Under the pieces are notes generated by a model, which was not told the origin of the DNA, did no database searches, and saw only the letters and a program-made list of their open reading frames with translations. This document shows positions 31,289 to 41,460 of a DNA stretch of 64,000 bases, one piece after another. The stretch is from Leishmania mexicana MHOM/GT/2001/U1103. Lineage: Eukaryota > Euglenozoa > Kinetoplastea > Trypanosomatida > Trypanosomatidae. The stretch is from positions 723,069 through 787,068 of the forward strand of contig NC_018336.1 of NCBI RefSeq assembly GCF_000234665.1. The letters are read 5' to 3'. Both the position numbers and the translations under genes were made by a program. Positions within the stretch are counted from its first letter, which is position 1; every line of letters starts with the position of its first letter.

Positions 31289-31912
31289 CCCGCCGAGGAA
31301 AGGGCTCGATCGGTGCGGCGCAACACCCACAGAACGATGAGGACACCCGGCCCATCGGATTCGAGCAGCCCATTCGTATCGCATGTCAGCTGTCGAGCAG
31401 ACGCTTGCTTGGCCGCGACGGAAGAGCGCGCAGCCGTCAGCGGCTGAGGTGACACTGGTGTAGTTTTTGTTTTCTTTTATGCATTTTTATCTGTGTGCAT
31501 GTGCGCTCATTTGTACCCTGTACTGGTGTGCTTGGGTGGATTGGCGTGGTGATGCGTGACGCGTGCACACACAACAATGAAGCTAACAAAGTCGCAGAGG
31601 CGATACGAAGGGCAGCTCACCACACGAACAGACGCTTCTCCGCTGCCGATCACCACCACCAACCACCCGCCGACACGCCCCACCTCCCTCTCTTAGGCTT
31701 TTTTGCTTTTGGTTCTCACTGTACCTTGCCTGCTCTTCTCTCTCCTGCTCCGCGGAAGCGTTAAGATGGACGATGCGTGTAAGAGGAGGGGCGGGGCGGG
31801 CGTAATGGGCAGTCGCAGAGCAACGCCACCAAAGTGATGGAAGTGAACGCGACACACACGAGAAAAAAAGGGGCGGGGAAGGTATGCTTCTTTTTCGTTG
31901 CCTGTTTGGACG
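31289..31912. other. Spacer, 3' flank of the kinase gene
   Basis: No supported gene. A CT-rich patch lies near 31675-31755. It probably is the proximal 3' UTR of the kinase, followed directly by the first copy of the dispersed repeat. Confidence 0.45.
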
Positions 31913-31913
31913 C

Positions 31914-32437
31914 GTCCACTTCTCTGCCACGCCGGCGTGATTTGATCGCCACGCTACACACGGCCCGTCACAGGACCCACATCGCGTGGCGCGTAGCAGC
32001 TGCAGGCACGCCAGTACGCCAGTGTGCCGACTCGACCAATCCGCCCGCCCCCCAGGCCGCCCCACAGACGCCTCCACCATGCCGCTGGCCACCCCCGGTG
32101 CATCCCCCCTCGGGGCAGCACTCAGGCGCCACACACCAGTGGGCAGCGAGAGGCCCGGAGGCGGGATGCATTCGAGCCGCGCCGGCACTCTGCCCATCAC
32201 ACGCATGGTACAAGGGTGTCCACGGTCGCAGGCCGTTGACACCAGTGGCGATGCATCGCTCGGACCCCGCCCCCACGTCGCAGGCGCTTGACCCTGTCAC
32301 CACCAGAGGTGGCTCGGCGTTTGGAAGGGATAGGGAGGGAGCGGCTGCCCGGCTTCGCCACCGAGTGGGGCGCTGGGGCACGGGATACCGCGCACTGAGG
32401 TGTGCTCCCCCCCCCCCCACCACTAGGGGAAGGCCAG
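31914..32437 (-). mobile_element. SIDER-like retroposon, copy A (minus orientation)
   Basis: About 505 bases here are the near-perfect reverse complement of 34738-35240, and the part near 32200-32437 matches 58718-58973. In the minus orientation the element starts close to 32437, runs through a GAGCACACC...GGTATCC block, then a GCCACCTC/GGTGGTGACAGGGTC block (32290-32318). That block resembles the Pr77 signature found at the 5' end of ingi/L1Tc-related retroposons and SIDERs. Leishmania SIDERs are about 0.5 kb, non-autonomous, and common in 3' UTRs, where SIDER2 can destabilise mRNA. This copy lies 0.6 kb after the kinase stop codon, but antisense to the mRNA. Family naming is from recalled signature and size. 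Confidence 0.7.
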
Positions 32438-34452
32438 AGAGGCGGGTGGGGTGGGGGGGGGTGGAAGACGCCAATTCGCGTAAAAGAAAAAGGAGGGTTT
32501 GCTGTGTGTACTCGTCTTCATGCCGGCGGTGGTGCGGGTGCAGTTGTCCTCACAAGCCCTCAAGCTGCTCCTTTCTCTTTTTGTTACGGATTTCGGCACT
32601 TGTTGTAGTGTGTCTCTCTCAGTGCATCAACTCCTCGTGCTCATCTCCTCTCTTGTTAAGTCTGCCTTTACATGCTTCTCATAAGCTTTTTTCCTCCTGT
32701 TCGTCGGCGACCTGGCCATCCACGTGCGAGAGGTGCGATTGGGGGGGGGTGTGGTGGGGCAGTGGAACCGTTTCGACGTGGAATGTTTTCATGGATTTTC
32801 TGCGGGCACAAGTGTGCGGAGGTACGTGCCAACGAGCACGACTTCGACCGTTAGCCTTCTCTTCTCTCTTCCTCTCTTTCGCAGCGCACATACGTTATAG
32901 GCGCACTTACCCGCACCCGTTGCGCCACTGAGATGGATTACACACAGAAAAAAAGCACCCACTCGTTCATTTGCTTTTCTTTTTTTTCTGTGCTTTGCTT
33001 GTGCTGCATCTTCCATGTTTCACCTCTCAGCCACGTCTCTCCCTCTCCCTCTCCCTCTCTCTCCGGCGCACTATGTGCCTTGCTGGATCTCGTTTTGAAC
33101 TCCCGCCTCTCGAAGGTCTTTGCCGTATGCGTCTCTGTGCTGCGGACGCTGGTGCGTGCTCGTGTGTCTCTCTCTTTGTGTAGGTGTCTTTGCCTGCAGC
33201 TTGATGCAGTTTGCCTTCCTTTTTTTTTCTTTCTTCCCTGCACTTCATGCGTGGCGTGAATCTTTCACAACGATCCCTCTCTGTGGCTGCGCGCAACAAG
33301 CGGGGGGGAGGGGGGAGGAAGGGGCGGTGGTGGACGACGCATGCGTTTTCGTGTCATCGTCTTCACTTGAAGGATAAAAAAAGAAATGGAGTTGGGTGCT
33401 TTGTTTTCCTTGCCAGCTCCCCCTCCCTCCCTCCCCTTTTTCTTCCTCGGAAGCAGTGTCCCGCGTTATCACTTGTGTATAGGTGAAGACGGGCAGTGCG
33501 GTGGTGCGGAGTCCATGGTAAGAGAGCGCAAATATGGGTAATAAAGGATAGGGCAATGGTCAAGTTCGGAGGGCAAGGCATGTGGGATGTGAGAGGGCCA
33601 GAGGAGAGTGCGCATGTGAGTGGCGCATGGCACCTACAGTTACACGAGGCAGCGTGAAGTACACCTTTAGATGTTTTTTTTTCGAGCTTTGTCCCCTCCC
33701 CCTCCCCAGCTGTTGCACTTCGAGGCCTTTTTGGCTCTTGTCCACCTCCTCTTCCCTATGATAGACGCTTATGTATTTTATTCGATGATATTAGCAGGTG
33801 AGTCTCTTGAGCCCATACAGGCGCGCTCATTATACGTCAAGCAGCAGCGACAGGAAGGGCTTCTAGATGATAACCTCTTCCTCGGCATGTAGGGTTAGTT
33901 CCTTTTCGTTTCCCTCTCCCTCTCTTCACAAGCGCATGTGTGCGAGTGCAAGTGGTATGGCCATGCTTACAAGACGATCAGACGGACAAGTGTGCACGGC
34001 ACCTCTCTCTGCACTCGCCCGCGTACGGGACGAAGATGAACCAGCACCGTGGGTGTCTCCGCGTGCGTGCGCGCGTGTGCCCGTTTCTTGCACTTTTTCC
34101 GTATTCCTTTCAATGCTTTTTATTTATTTATAACAATTCCCGTTTGCGCATGCCTGTCTCGGCATCATCAGAGGCGTTGTGTTGCATGTCTCCATGTTCG
34201 TTGTTTTCGTGTCTCCTCACGTTCTCATTGTCCTCTCACCTCACCGTTTTATTATTATTCTTCGTGGCTTTGCTGTTGTTGTTGTTCACCTTTCCTTCCT
34301 TCATTGCCTAGCTACCCTGTCTACAGGTGTATATCTATATTTACCTATCTACCTATCTAACTCACTCTATAAATATATACATGTAGATATTGCATTTTGG
34401 TGGGGTCGGTGGGGTGGTTTCGTCTTCCTTGTCTCACGTGACTTGGTCGTCT

Positions 34453-34476
34453 CACACACACACACACACACACACA
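34453..34476. repeat. (CA)n microsatellite
   Basis: Twelve CA units read directly, inside the loop of the large inverted repeat. Confidence 0.95.
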
Positions 34477-34637
34477 AAATTCTTTCCTCGCTGCTCGTGC
34501 GCCTCGTTCACTTGTTGGGTTTTATTTATTTTATTTAGTTGCCTTTCTTCCTTTTTGTGCGCTGCTGATGTGGTCTCGCTTTCCTCCACCGATATTGCTT
34601 TCCGGATCTCCCCTTCCCTTCAGGCAAGACCGCAACC

Positions 34638-34655
34638 ATATATATATATATATAT
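34638..34655. repeat. (TA)n microsatellite
   Basis: An uninterrupted AT/TA run read directly, about 80 bases before SIDER-like copy B. Confidence 0.95.
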
Positions 34656-34737
34656 GCCCGTGCCAATGTACGCTGGCCTTTGCGTGCGTGTAATCTACAG
34701 CATCTTTCCTTTTTCGGACGTAACCCACACTGATGAC

Positions 34738-35240
34738 GAGGGGGGAGCACACCTCAGTGCGCGGTATCCCGTGCCCCAGCGCCCCACTCGGTGGCGAAGC
34801 CGGGCAGCCGCTCCCTCCCTATCCCTTCCAAACGCCGAGCCACCTCTGGTGGTGACAGGGTCAAGCGCCTGCGACGTGGGGGCGGGGTCCGAGCGATGGA
34901 TCGCCACTGGTGTCAGCGGCCTGCGACCGTGGACACCCTTGTACCATGCGTGTGATGAGCAGAGTGCCGGCGCGGCTCGAATGCATCCCGCCTCCGGGCC
35001 TCTCGCTGCCCACTGGTGTGTGGCGCCTGAGTGCTGCCCCGAGGGGGGATGCACCGGGGGTGGCCAGCGGCATGGTGGAGGCGTCTGTGGGGCGGCCTGG
35101 GGGGGCGGGCGGATTGGTCGAGTCGGCGCACTGGCGTACTGGCGTGCCTGCAGCTGCTACGCGCCACGCGATGTGGGTCCTGTGACGGGCCGTGTGTAGC
35201 GTGGCGATCAAATCACGCCGGCGTGGCAGAGAAGTGGACG
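34738..35240 (+). mobile_element. SIDER-like retroposon, copy B (plus orientation)
   Basis: Reverse complement of copy A over its whole length with only a few mismatches. The left edge is the GGGGGGAGCACACCTCAGTG block at 34741; the right edge is GTGGACG at 35240, after which the copies diverge. The Pr77-like block (GCCGAGCCACCTC followed by TGGTGGTGACAGGGTC) lies at 34834-34862. Frames across it are open on both strands, but they are the same frames seen in copy A and encode nothing recognisable, so they are not genes. High identity between A and B suggests recent duplication or gene conversion, in contrast to the decayed copy at 41.5-41.9 kb. Confidence 0.7.
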
Positions 35241-37096
35241 GGTTGAAGAGGAGACAGACATAAAAGACATCATAACCTGCCGCATGCGTAAACATGCCAA
35301 CGAAAGGGGAAAAACTACTCAAGGGGTATGATTACGTTTTTTTTCATGTCTGTCGTTCCGCGTCTTTCTCTGCGCTGTTCGACCTTGTTGCTCTCTTGTC
35401 TTGCGACTCTGGGTCTTCTGATAACACTCCGCTGTGCCTTGTCCCTGACGTGTCTCCGTACGTCTGCCCATCCCATCTCTCTCTTTCTCTCTCGGCTCCT
35501 GTCGGCCGCCTCGGCTCTCCCGAGGACTTCCCTTCTTTTGTTCCTCCCGTCCATGTGTGGTCGTGTGGTGCGCACCTTTCTTGACCATTTTGCATGTCTC
35601 TGCAGAGACATGTTTCCCAGGAGCGCGTGTGCCCGCCTTTGTGTCTCACGCACTGGCCCAAGAGAGACAGCTGAGGGGCGTGTCGCTCTCGTTCTCTCTC
35701 TTGCGCAAGGGAAGCGACGCAGGTTTTGTGACGGCGATGCACCTCTGTGAGGAATCGGCGGCCTGTTACGACGAAAGGGGGGGGGGAGAATGTGGTGTCA
35801 CCGGCGGGAGCGAGGAGACGCCGAGGCACGCTGTGGATGCATCGCACTCTGAATCAATGTGCGGGTAACGCTGCAGCTGTACGTGCGTCTGTGTGTCTGT
35901 GGGGGAGGAGGAGGGGCACGTACACCGAGAGCGAGAGGGGAGGTGCGGACCGGCTTTTTCCCTTCTTCCGGCAAAGAACGAACAGGGAAGCGGGAGACGT
36001 GCCGTGCGAGTGGTGGTGTTGTATGGCCGTTCGTCCCTGCGACTGATGTAAAGTGGTGCCCTGGAGGATGAAGAGGATGCCGCCTTTGTATTCGTTTTCG
36101 ACTCACCGCGCGCGTTCTCTCTCCCTCTTCCTCTCCCTCTCCCCAGGGGTGGGGGAGTGGCGTGTGGTTGTTTGGGGGGGGGCTAGGGAGGGTGCTGTTG
36201 CCGTTGCTGCTAGGCTGGCCGACACGACGATGTGGCAGCACAACCACAACCCTGCGAAACAGAAAAGGAAGCAGCACAGGTTTCTCTTTCATCTGTTGAC
36301 CGATGAAGAGATACGCGTCAGCGAGGTGTGTTTTGTTTGTTCTTTGTTATGTTTACGGTGCCACGGATGTGAGGCACCTCGAGAGTCAGCACGAGAAGAC
36401 GAAAAAGGCTAACCCACAGGAGTGTAGACTCTGATCAGCTGGGATGCTCACCTGGGCGCTCGGGCCAGTGTCTCGTTGGCGCCCAATAAGAGCATTTCGA
36501 GGTTGGCGAAGGCGCCTTGGAGGAGGACCATCTGTGCGTGGTGAAGGGAACGGTGTTGCTCTCTTTCTGCTGCTTCGACAACACCCCTCGTCTCCCTGCA
36601 GCATGCGCTTTGGACCGCTCCGTCCTGTCGCGCGGCCGCCGGGCCGGGCTTGCTCTCCCCTCTGTTGTGTGTGGCTTCTGCCCATCACGAAGGTGCTTCG
36701 GCCTTTTTTACATGCCCGCACCCGGACGTGTCCTCCGCTTGCGGGGCTCACATCTCCCGCCCATCGGTTCTAGCCCTCCCTTCCCTCCTCTCTTTTGAAG
36801 GGTCCAAGCAGTCTGCACCGCTTCGTACTTCTCTTTCTTTCCTCAACTCATCTCTCCTCTTTTTTTGCGTTCAAAAAACGCTCTCTCTGATCGGGGGCTC
36901 TGTCAGGGGGGGGGCTCCAACTGCACGGAAGGGACTCGCGTGAGTGGACTGGTGCCCGCCGGTCGACGCTATTCAGTGTATTTCATGCACGAAGGTGCTC
37001 GGCACACACAGCTACGAATTCGACAACTTATCTCCTTACACGCGCGCTGCTTAGAAGCAGCTGCAGAGGACGGAAGGAAGCAGGAAAAGGGCACCT
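35241..37096. other. Spacer upstream of the SKP1-like gene
   Basis: No supported gene. G-rich runs lie near 35777-35788, 35902-35920 and 36172-36182, and a CT-rich tract at about 36112-36145. T and CT tracts at about 36825-36868 may hold the acceptor for the gene at 37097. Frames on both strands have spacer composition. Confidence 0.45.
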
Positions 37097-39052
37097 ATGC
37101 TGGGCCTTGGTAGCTGCGGCAGCGCCGCCGCCGCTGCGATCGCAGAGAGCCGCGTCGATGTGTGTCGTCGCCGCACCACCACCACCCCGACCCCGACCAT
37201 CAGCTCATCCGCCATGAGGCAAAGCTTTTCACATACACAGCCATCCTGCGATGCCTCCTTTGCCTTCACCCTCGTCTCAGCCGACGACATTTCTTTTCAT
37301 TGTTGTGTCACAGCGTACATGTGCGCCCACTCACTGTACCTTCGAAGTGCTCGTGATGTCGGCGCGTCGGAGGGGTCAGTGCCCGTTGGCTCCGCGCAAG
37401 CCGTCCGCGACTACATCGCCTACCTTCAGTACAGCGACCTTCGCAAGCAGCTCGCTGCGGAGCTGGCAAAACCCACTGCCGCGGCGGGCGCTACGGCCAC
37501 GGGGGCTCCCCTACCGCCAGTGGCTCCTTTGGTCGGAGTTCCACCGGCAGAGCATAGCCTACGAGGAGATGGAGCACGAGACGAATGCGATACGGCGAAG
37601 TCCTGGCTGTTCCCATGGGATGAGGATGAAATAGGCCGAGACGGCGCTCATGGCTACGTTGTTCAGCCCCTCGACTGCGATCGCGCGTATGCACTTCACG
37701 CGAACCGGCTGCGGCACTGGTTCACTGCGGCGGAACTGGCTTCTTTTCGCGGGAAAACTGTTCTGGAGGATGCAGCACTTGCAGGGACGGGCGGTGGCCG
37801 TCGCGGTCGGTCACCTGTGGCGGCGACAGCCTCGCCAGTGCCGGAAACGGCGAGCGCGCCGATGCTTCCATCTTCTACTGCTGCTCTTCCGCTGGAGCTG
37901 CCGCCTCCAGCCGTGACCCCAGTGGATGCACCACAGAGCGCGCACCATCTGCACCATTCGCCACAGAGTTTTACTGCCACTCCATCCTCTTCGTCGTCCG
38001 CCTCTTCCACTTCTCTTACGTCTTCCGTGTCAACAGCGTCTCTGGAGGCGTATGAGAGCGCGGCGCGAGCTACCAGCGGCGTTGATGGCGGCCCCCACGA
38101 CCGGCGCCAACGGACGTACCTTGGCGAGGAGCTCGGCTACGGTGAGTTCGTGGCCTTGGGAGACCCGGAGGGCCTGTTTTTCATCGAGCACGTTCTGTTG
38201 GCACACGAACCGACGCAGGGGTCGCACCCTGCGTCGAAAGCGGGGACGCGGTGGACGGGTGGCGATTTAGACAAGGCGACAAAGGACAGAGAGCAGGGCT
38301 TGTCATCGCAGAGCTCACAAGGTGTCCGCTCCGCTCCCGAAGCGTCACAGACGACTGCCGCAAGTACGGCCGCGGCCTCTGCGCCATCGCTCCCGTCGAA
38401 TGCTGACCCAATCGTCACACTAACAGCGCGCCAGCAGTGTCGCCTGCTGGAGCTCATCTCTGTTGCCGATTTTATGGGGACCCAGTCGCTGGTGGAGCTT
38501 TGTGCGACGTACCTGGCAGCATGGTTGATGAACCGCACAGACGAAGAAATCGTTCAGTCCTTCCTCACGACAGCAGGCCCGAGTAGTGCTGCCGCCGATG
38601 CGGGTGCGTCCTCTGCGCCAACGTCATTCAAGGTCACGGGCGCTGCATCCTTCAACGAGCCTTGGATAGCGCCGTTGCTGAGAGACGACGTCGCGCCCGA
38701 CAAGTCTAGCGAGGCTGCCAACATGTCGCTCCCGTCTGCAGGCGTGACATCCACGTCTGGAGTGGTCAAACCGCGCATGGAGACGGCGACAGCTGCTGCG
38801 GTGAAGAAGCGCAACGCCGCCGCAGCGGCCGCCGTGCCAAAGCAGGCGGGCAAGCAAAAGGGCAACCACGCCGGCTCAACAGACGCAGCCGCTGCGGGGC
38901 CTTTGAAGTACGCTGGAGGCGATAGGGGCACCACCACTGCGTCAGCCGCCGTTGACCCTGCACAGGCACCTCTCCTGCTGACAGACGATCAACGACTAGT
39001 GCTCCTGCGGCAGATGAAGCGCGACAACTCCATTATCGTGTCACCCTATTGA
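37097..39052 (+). CDS. Divergent SKP1/BTB-fold protein with large insertion
   Basis: A 651-residue protein whose ends look like the two halves of a SKP1/elongin-C type BTB fold. Near residues 55-84 a segment (FTLVSADDISFHCCVTAYMC) resembles the SKP1 opening, where beta strands are followed by target-residue helices. At about 441-490 a stretch (LLELISVADFMGTQSLVELC, then AAWLMNRTDEEIVQSFL) matches the SKP1 C-terminal helices, which read roughly ANYLDIKSLLDL...KTPEEIRKTF in typical members. Between them lie some 330 residues, mostly low complexity. A tail of about 160 residues ends in RQMKRDNSIIVSPY. SKP1 links F-box proteins to cullin in ubiquitin ligases; a role as adaptor is inferred. Met40 (37214) is an alternative start, closer to the conserved part. 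No frameshift is evident. Confidence 0.75.
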   Translation: MLGLGSCGSAAAAAIAESRVDVCRRRTTTTPTPTISSSAMRQSFSHTQPSCDASFAFTLVSADDISFHCCVTAYMCAHSLYLRSARDVGASEGSVPVGSAQAVRDYIAYLQYSDLRKQLAAELAKPTAAAGATATGAPLPPVAPLVGVPPAEHSLRGDGARDECDTAKSWLFPWDEDEIGRDGAHGYVVQPLDCDRAYALHANRLRHWFTAAELASFRGKTVLEDAALAGTGGGRRGRSPVAATASPVPETASAPMLPSSTAALPLELPPPAVTPVDAPQSAHHLHHSPQSFTATPSSSSSASSTSLTSSVSTASLEAYESAARATSGVDGGPHDRRQRTYLGEELGYGEFVALGDPEGLFFIEHVLLAHEPTQGSHPASKAGTRWTGGDLDKATKDREQGLSSQSSQGVRSAPEASQTTAASTAAASAPSLPSNADPIVTLTARQQCRLLELISVADFMGTQSLVELCATYLAAWLMNRTDEEIVQSFLTTAGPSSAAADAGASSAPTSFKVTGAASFNEPWIAPLLRDDVAPDKSSEAANMSLPSAGVTSTSGVVKPRMETATAAAVKKRNAAAAAAVPKQAGKQKGNHAGSTDAAAAGPLKYAGGDRGTTTASAAVDPAQAPLLLTDDQRLVLLRQMKRDNSIIVSPY

Positions 39053-40100
39053 CCCTAACAACGGCGCGCGGCTGACGACGCTAGGGATACTGCTTCGCCG
39101 TCTCCATGGCCGTGCTCAGTGTCACTGCAGCCGTTGCTGCTCTCCCCTTCACTGTTTGTGTTAACTGCAGGCAACACAGCTTTGGGAGCAAACGGCGGAA
39201 AGCCTGTGTAGCTGAGTGGTGGGAAGGCACAGAGGCAGGCGGCGGCGAGCGAAGTTTTTCCGCGCAGGGGCCTTTCCAGCCTCTCTCCTACCTCAGCGCG
39301 CCACCTGCTCCCTCTTCGCCTTTGACCTCGCTGTCTGCGACCGTCGTGTGCTCATCTCCTCTTTGGGTTTCTTTTTGTTCTACGTGCACCCCGCTCTTCT
39401 GATGGCACACGCTCTGCCCAGTACTCCCCCCCCGGGCTGCTGGGGTGCTCGCTGGCTGAGAAAACAAAAAAGCGAAAATCGTCCTCCTCCTCCTCCCCCT
39501 CCCCAACGAAGACTGACACAGCCAGGTAGCAAGGGACTGAGGCGTGCTCCGCTGCCCGCATGTCGGGTGCTGTGATTGTGTGGTCATCTGGGCTGATGAA
39601 GTATATATATAGATAGATACATAGTTTCAAAGACAGAGTCACACCGGCGGCGCTGATGTGATGCTGACACAGCCATCCCCACCTCGTGCGAAAGGCAACC
39701 ATGGACACTTCAAAGAAAGGGAGGAGGAGGAGGGGGGCATACGGTGGTGTTTGTTTCGCAGTGATGATATCTCTCTATCTATATGCGCCAGTGAAAACTC
39801 TCCTCCCCTGCCTCAACCCTCTCTTTCTCTCTGTGTGTGTTGCACGGGATGGTTTGTGCCTGGTTTCCGTTGGCCGTCATTCCTGTTGCTCACTTATCTC
39901 CCCCGCGCATACATGCCTCTTTCTGTTCTCTATCTCCCATCTTCACAGTCAGCATCTCTCTCTCAGCGTGTGAGGCGAGAGGACGACCTTTTTTGTTCCA
40001 CAAGTGCTGCTGCAGTTTCTGCCGCTGCTGCAGCTTTTCACTCCTCCTCTCCCTCTGTGAAGTGCGTTGTGTGCCCACCTCCACCCGCCCGTTGGCCGCC
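39053..40100. other. Spacer before PEN-2
   Basis: No supported gene. A (TA)/(GATA)-type patch lies near 39601-39620, and CT-rich tracts at about 39800-39835 and 39940-40060 precede PEN-2 and probably contain its acceptor. The PEN-2 frame stays open upstream to 39837 but without family similarity. Confidence 0.45.
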
Positions 40101-40448
40101 ATGCTCGTTCGTGGCGCCTTCACGCTAGGGAAGGCGGAAAACGCCTGCCAGTGGTACTACCGAATTGGCTTCTTTGGCCTGCCTTGGCTGTGGGCCGTTC
40201 TCTGGCTGTTCTTCCGCCACTACGAGGACGAGAGCGAATTGATTCGCTGGTATGTGGAGCGGGCGAGGCGTTACAGCATATTAGGTGGGGCGGTGTTCGT
40301 GATCGTGTCCGTTGCCTTTCTCTTTGTCATCCCACCGACGAGCCCGATCTGGGTGATTGCGCCCTTCCAGGACACCTTCCAGTGGGGATACTTCGCAGTG
40401 AACGCGTCAGAGGTGGCAGGCGCGCAGAACACCAGCTCCAGTGGCTAA
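40101..40448 (+). CDS. PEN2: Gamma-secretase subunit PEN-2
   Basis: A 115-residue membrane protein resembling PEN-2, the smallest gamma-secretase subunit, which activates presenilin. Family features in order: a short N-terminal segment with LGKAENACQWYYRIGFFGLP, then WLWAVLWLFFRHY as the first hydrophobic hairpin, and a charged loop with RWYVERARRYSILG. The second helix is AVFVIVSVAFLFVI, and the lumen-side tail contains PIWVIAPFQDTFQWGYF. The length matches the family (about 100 residues) and the YY-x-G-F-x-x-LPWLW pattern is typical. The start was set at the ATG where similarity begins, since upstream codons translate CT-rich spacer. Presence of PEN-2 implies that presenilin, nicastrin and APH-1 partners exist elsewhere in the genome. 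Confidence 0.85.
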   Translation: MLVRGAFTLGKAENACQWYYRIGFFGLPWLWAVLWLFFRHYEDESELIRWYVERARRYSILGGAVFVIVSVAFLFVIPPTSPIWVIAPFQDTFQWGYFAVNASEVAGAQNTSSSG

Positions 40449-41460
40449 AGCTGTGCACCTTTTCTGCGCAAAGGAAGGGCTCGCTGCGCAACTTAGATAA
40501 GCAGCGCAGCTGCTGTCTGCTACTTCACCGTGAGGTGCTGGGAGGGGCGCATGCCTTGCGTGCTTTCACTCTCGTGAGCTGGAGAACTGCGCCTGCTTTC
40601 AGATGCCTCTGCCGCTGCTGCGAGTGCTGCTACTTGACACGTGTGTGTTCCCGACTCTCTGCAGCGCTCAATTCTCTTTTTTATGTGTTTGCCTCTCCGT
40701 CAATGGCTGCGCTGACGCGAGAAAGGGACGCACAAAGACGGCTACGATGTCGCGTGGCTCGTTGGTGTTTCATTTTTCAGAGAGGCGGAGGAAGACGGCG
40801 CCAGGGAAGGTCAGTGCTGCTCTCTTTTGGCCGATGCGCGTTGTGCGTTTTCGTGTATGTCTGTGCTTCGTCTGTCCTCTTTGACTCGCTTTGGGTTGGG
40901 CGAGTAGACGCGCGGCCAGTGCCGGAAAATGAACGTGAATGACGACGTCGCTCATCATTCTGCAGTGGATGTGCGGTTGTGTCGGCACGCGCGTGTCGGG
41001 GAAAGAAAAACGGCTTTCACGAGCTGATGCCCCCCCCCCCTCAGGAGCGCCTCTTCCCTTGTGCCAACTCTCTACCTCTTCGAGTGGCCCCCTTCTCGCA
41101 GGTACGATGTAGGCATGCGAAGAGGGGGAACGAGGACGTAGAAGGTTCAGCGGGCCTCAGTTGTGGTGCCTCTCTGAGGGTCCCGAGAGGGGTTGAGGGG
41201 TTGGGCTGCGTTGGGCATTAGGAAACGGGTGATCTCTGCCCAGCCCCCTCCCCTTTTTACGCCTCTTGCACATCTTGCTCACGTCCTCTAAGGTCACCTT
41301 GCCTTTGCTTCCCAGCCGCCATGCCGTCTTTGTTGTCGCTCCGCCGCAGCTTCTCCCCCACCTTCCCGCCCCTTCGTAGGCATGTGCACTCTCTGTGTGA
41401 CTAGTCGTCCCCTCACGCCGCCGCGACATCTGTACTCGGTCCCGAACGGTACCGAGCTCA
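40449..41460. other. Spacer, 3' flank of PEN-2
   Basis: No supported gene; contains a C run near 41029-41040 and a CT-rich patch near 41240-41280. Probably the 3' UTR of PEN-2, continuing into a degenerate repeat. Confidence 0.4.

Larger units (their letters stand above)
32438..34737. other. 2.3 kb loop between inverted SIDER-like copies
   Basis: No well-supported gene. It contains CT-rich blocks (33030-33065 and 33410-33445), G runs near 32745-32755, (CA)n at 34453-34476 and (TA)n at 34638-34655. A T/A-richer part at about 34080-34400 is unusual for this GC-rich window. A short frame at 33758-33892 is discussed in the findings. Confidence 0.5.

Noticed and set aside
31834..32931. A 365-codon frame on the + strand across SIDER-like copy A
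   Set aside because: It runs through the retroposon and neighbouring spacer, is Pro/Ser/Arg-rich, and the same repeat frames recur in copies B and C; no protein family features.
34390..35199. A 269-codon + frame across copy B
   Set aside because: Translation of (CA)n, (TA)n and the SIDER-like repeat; no conserved motif.
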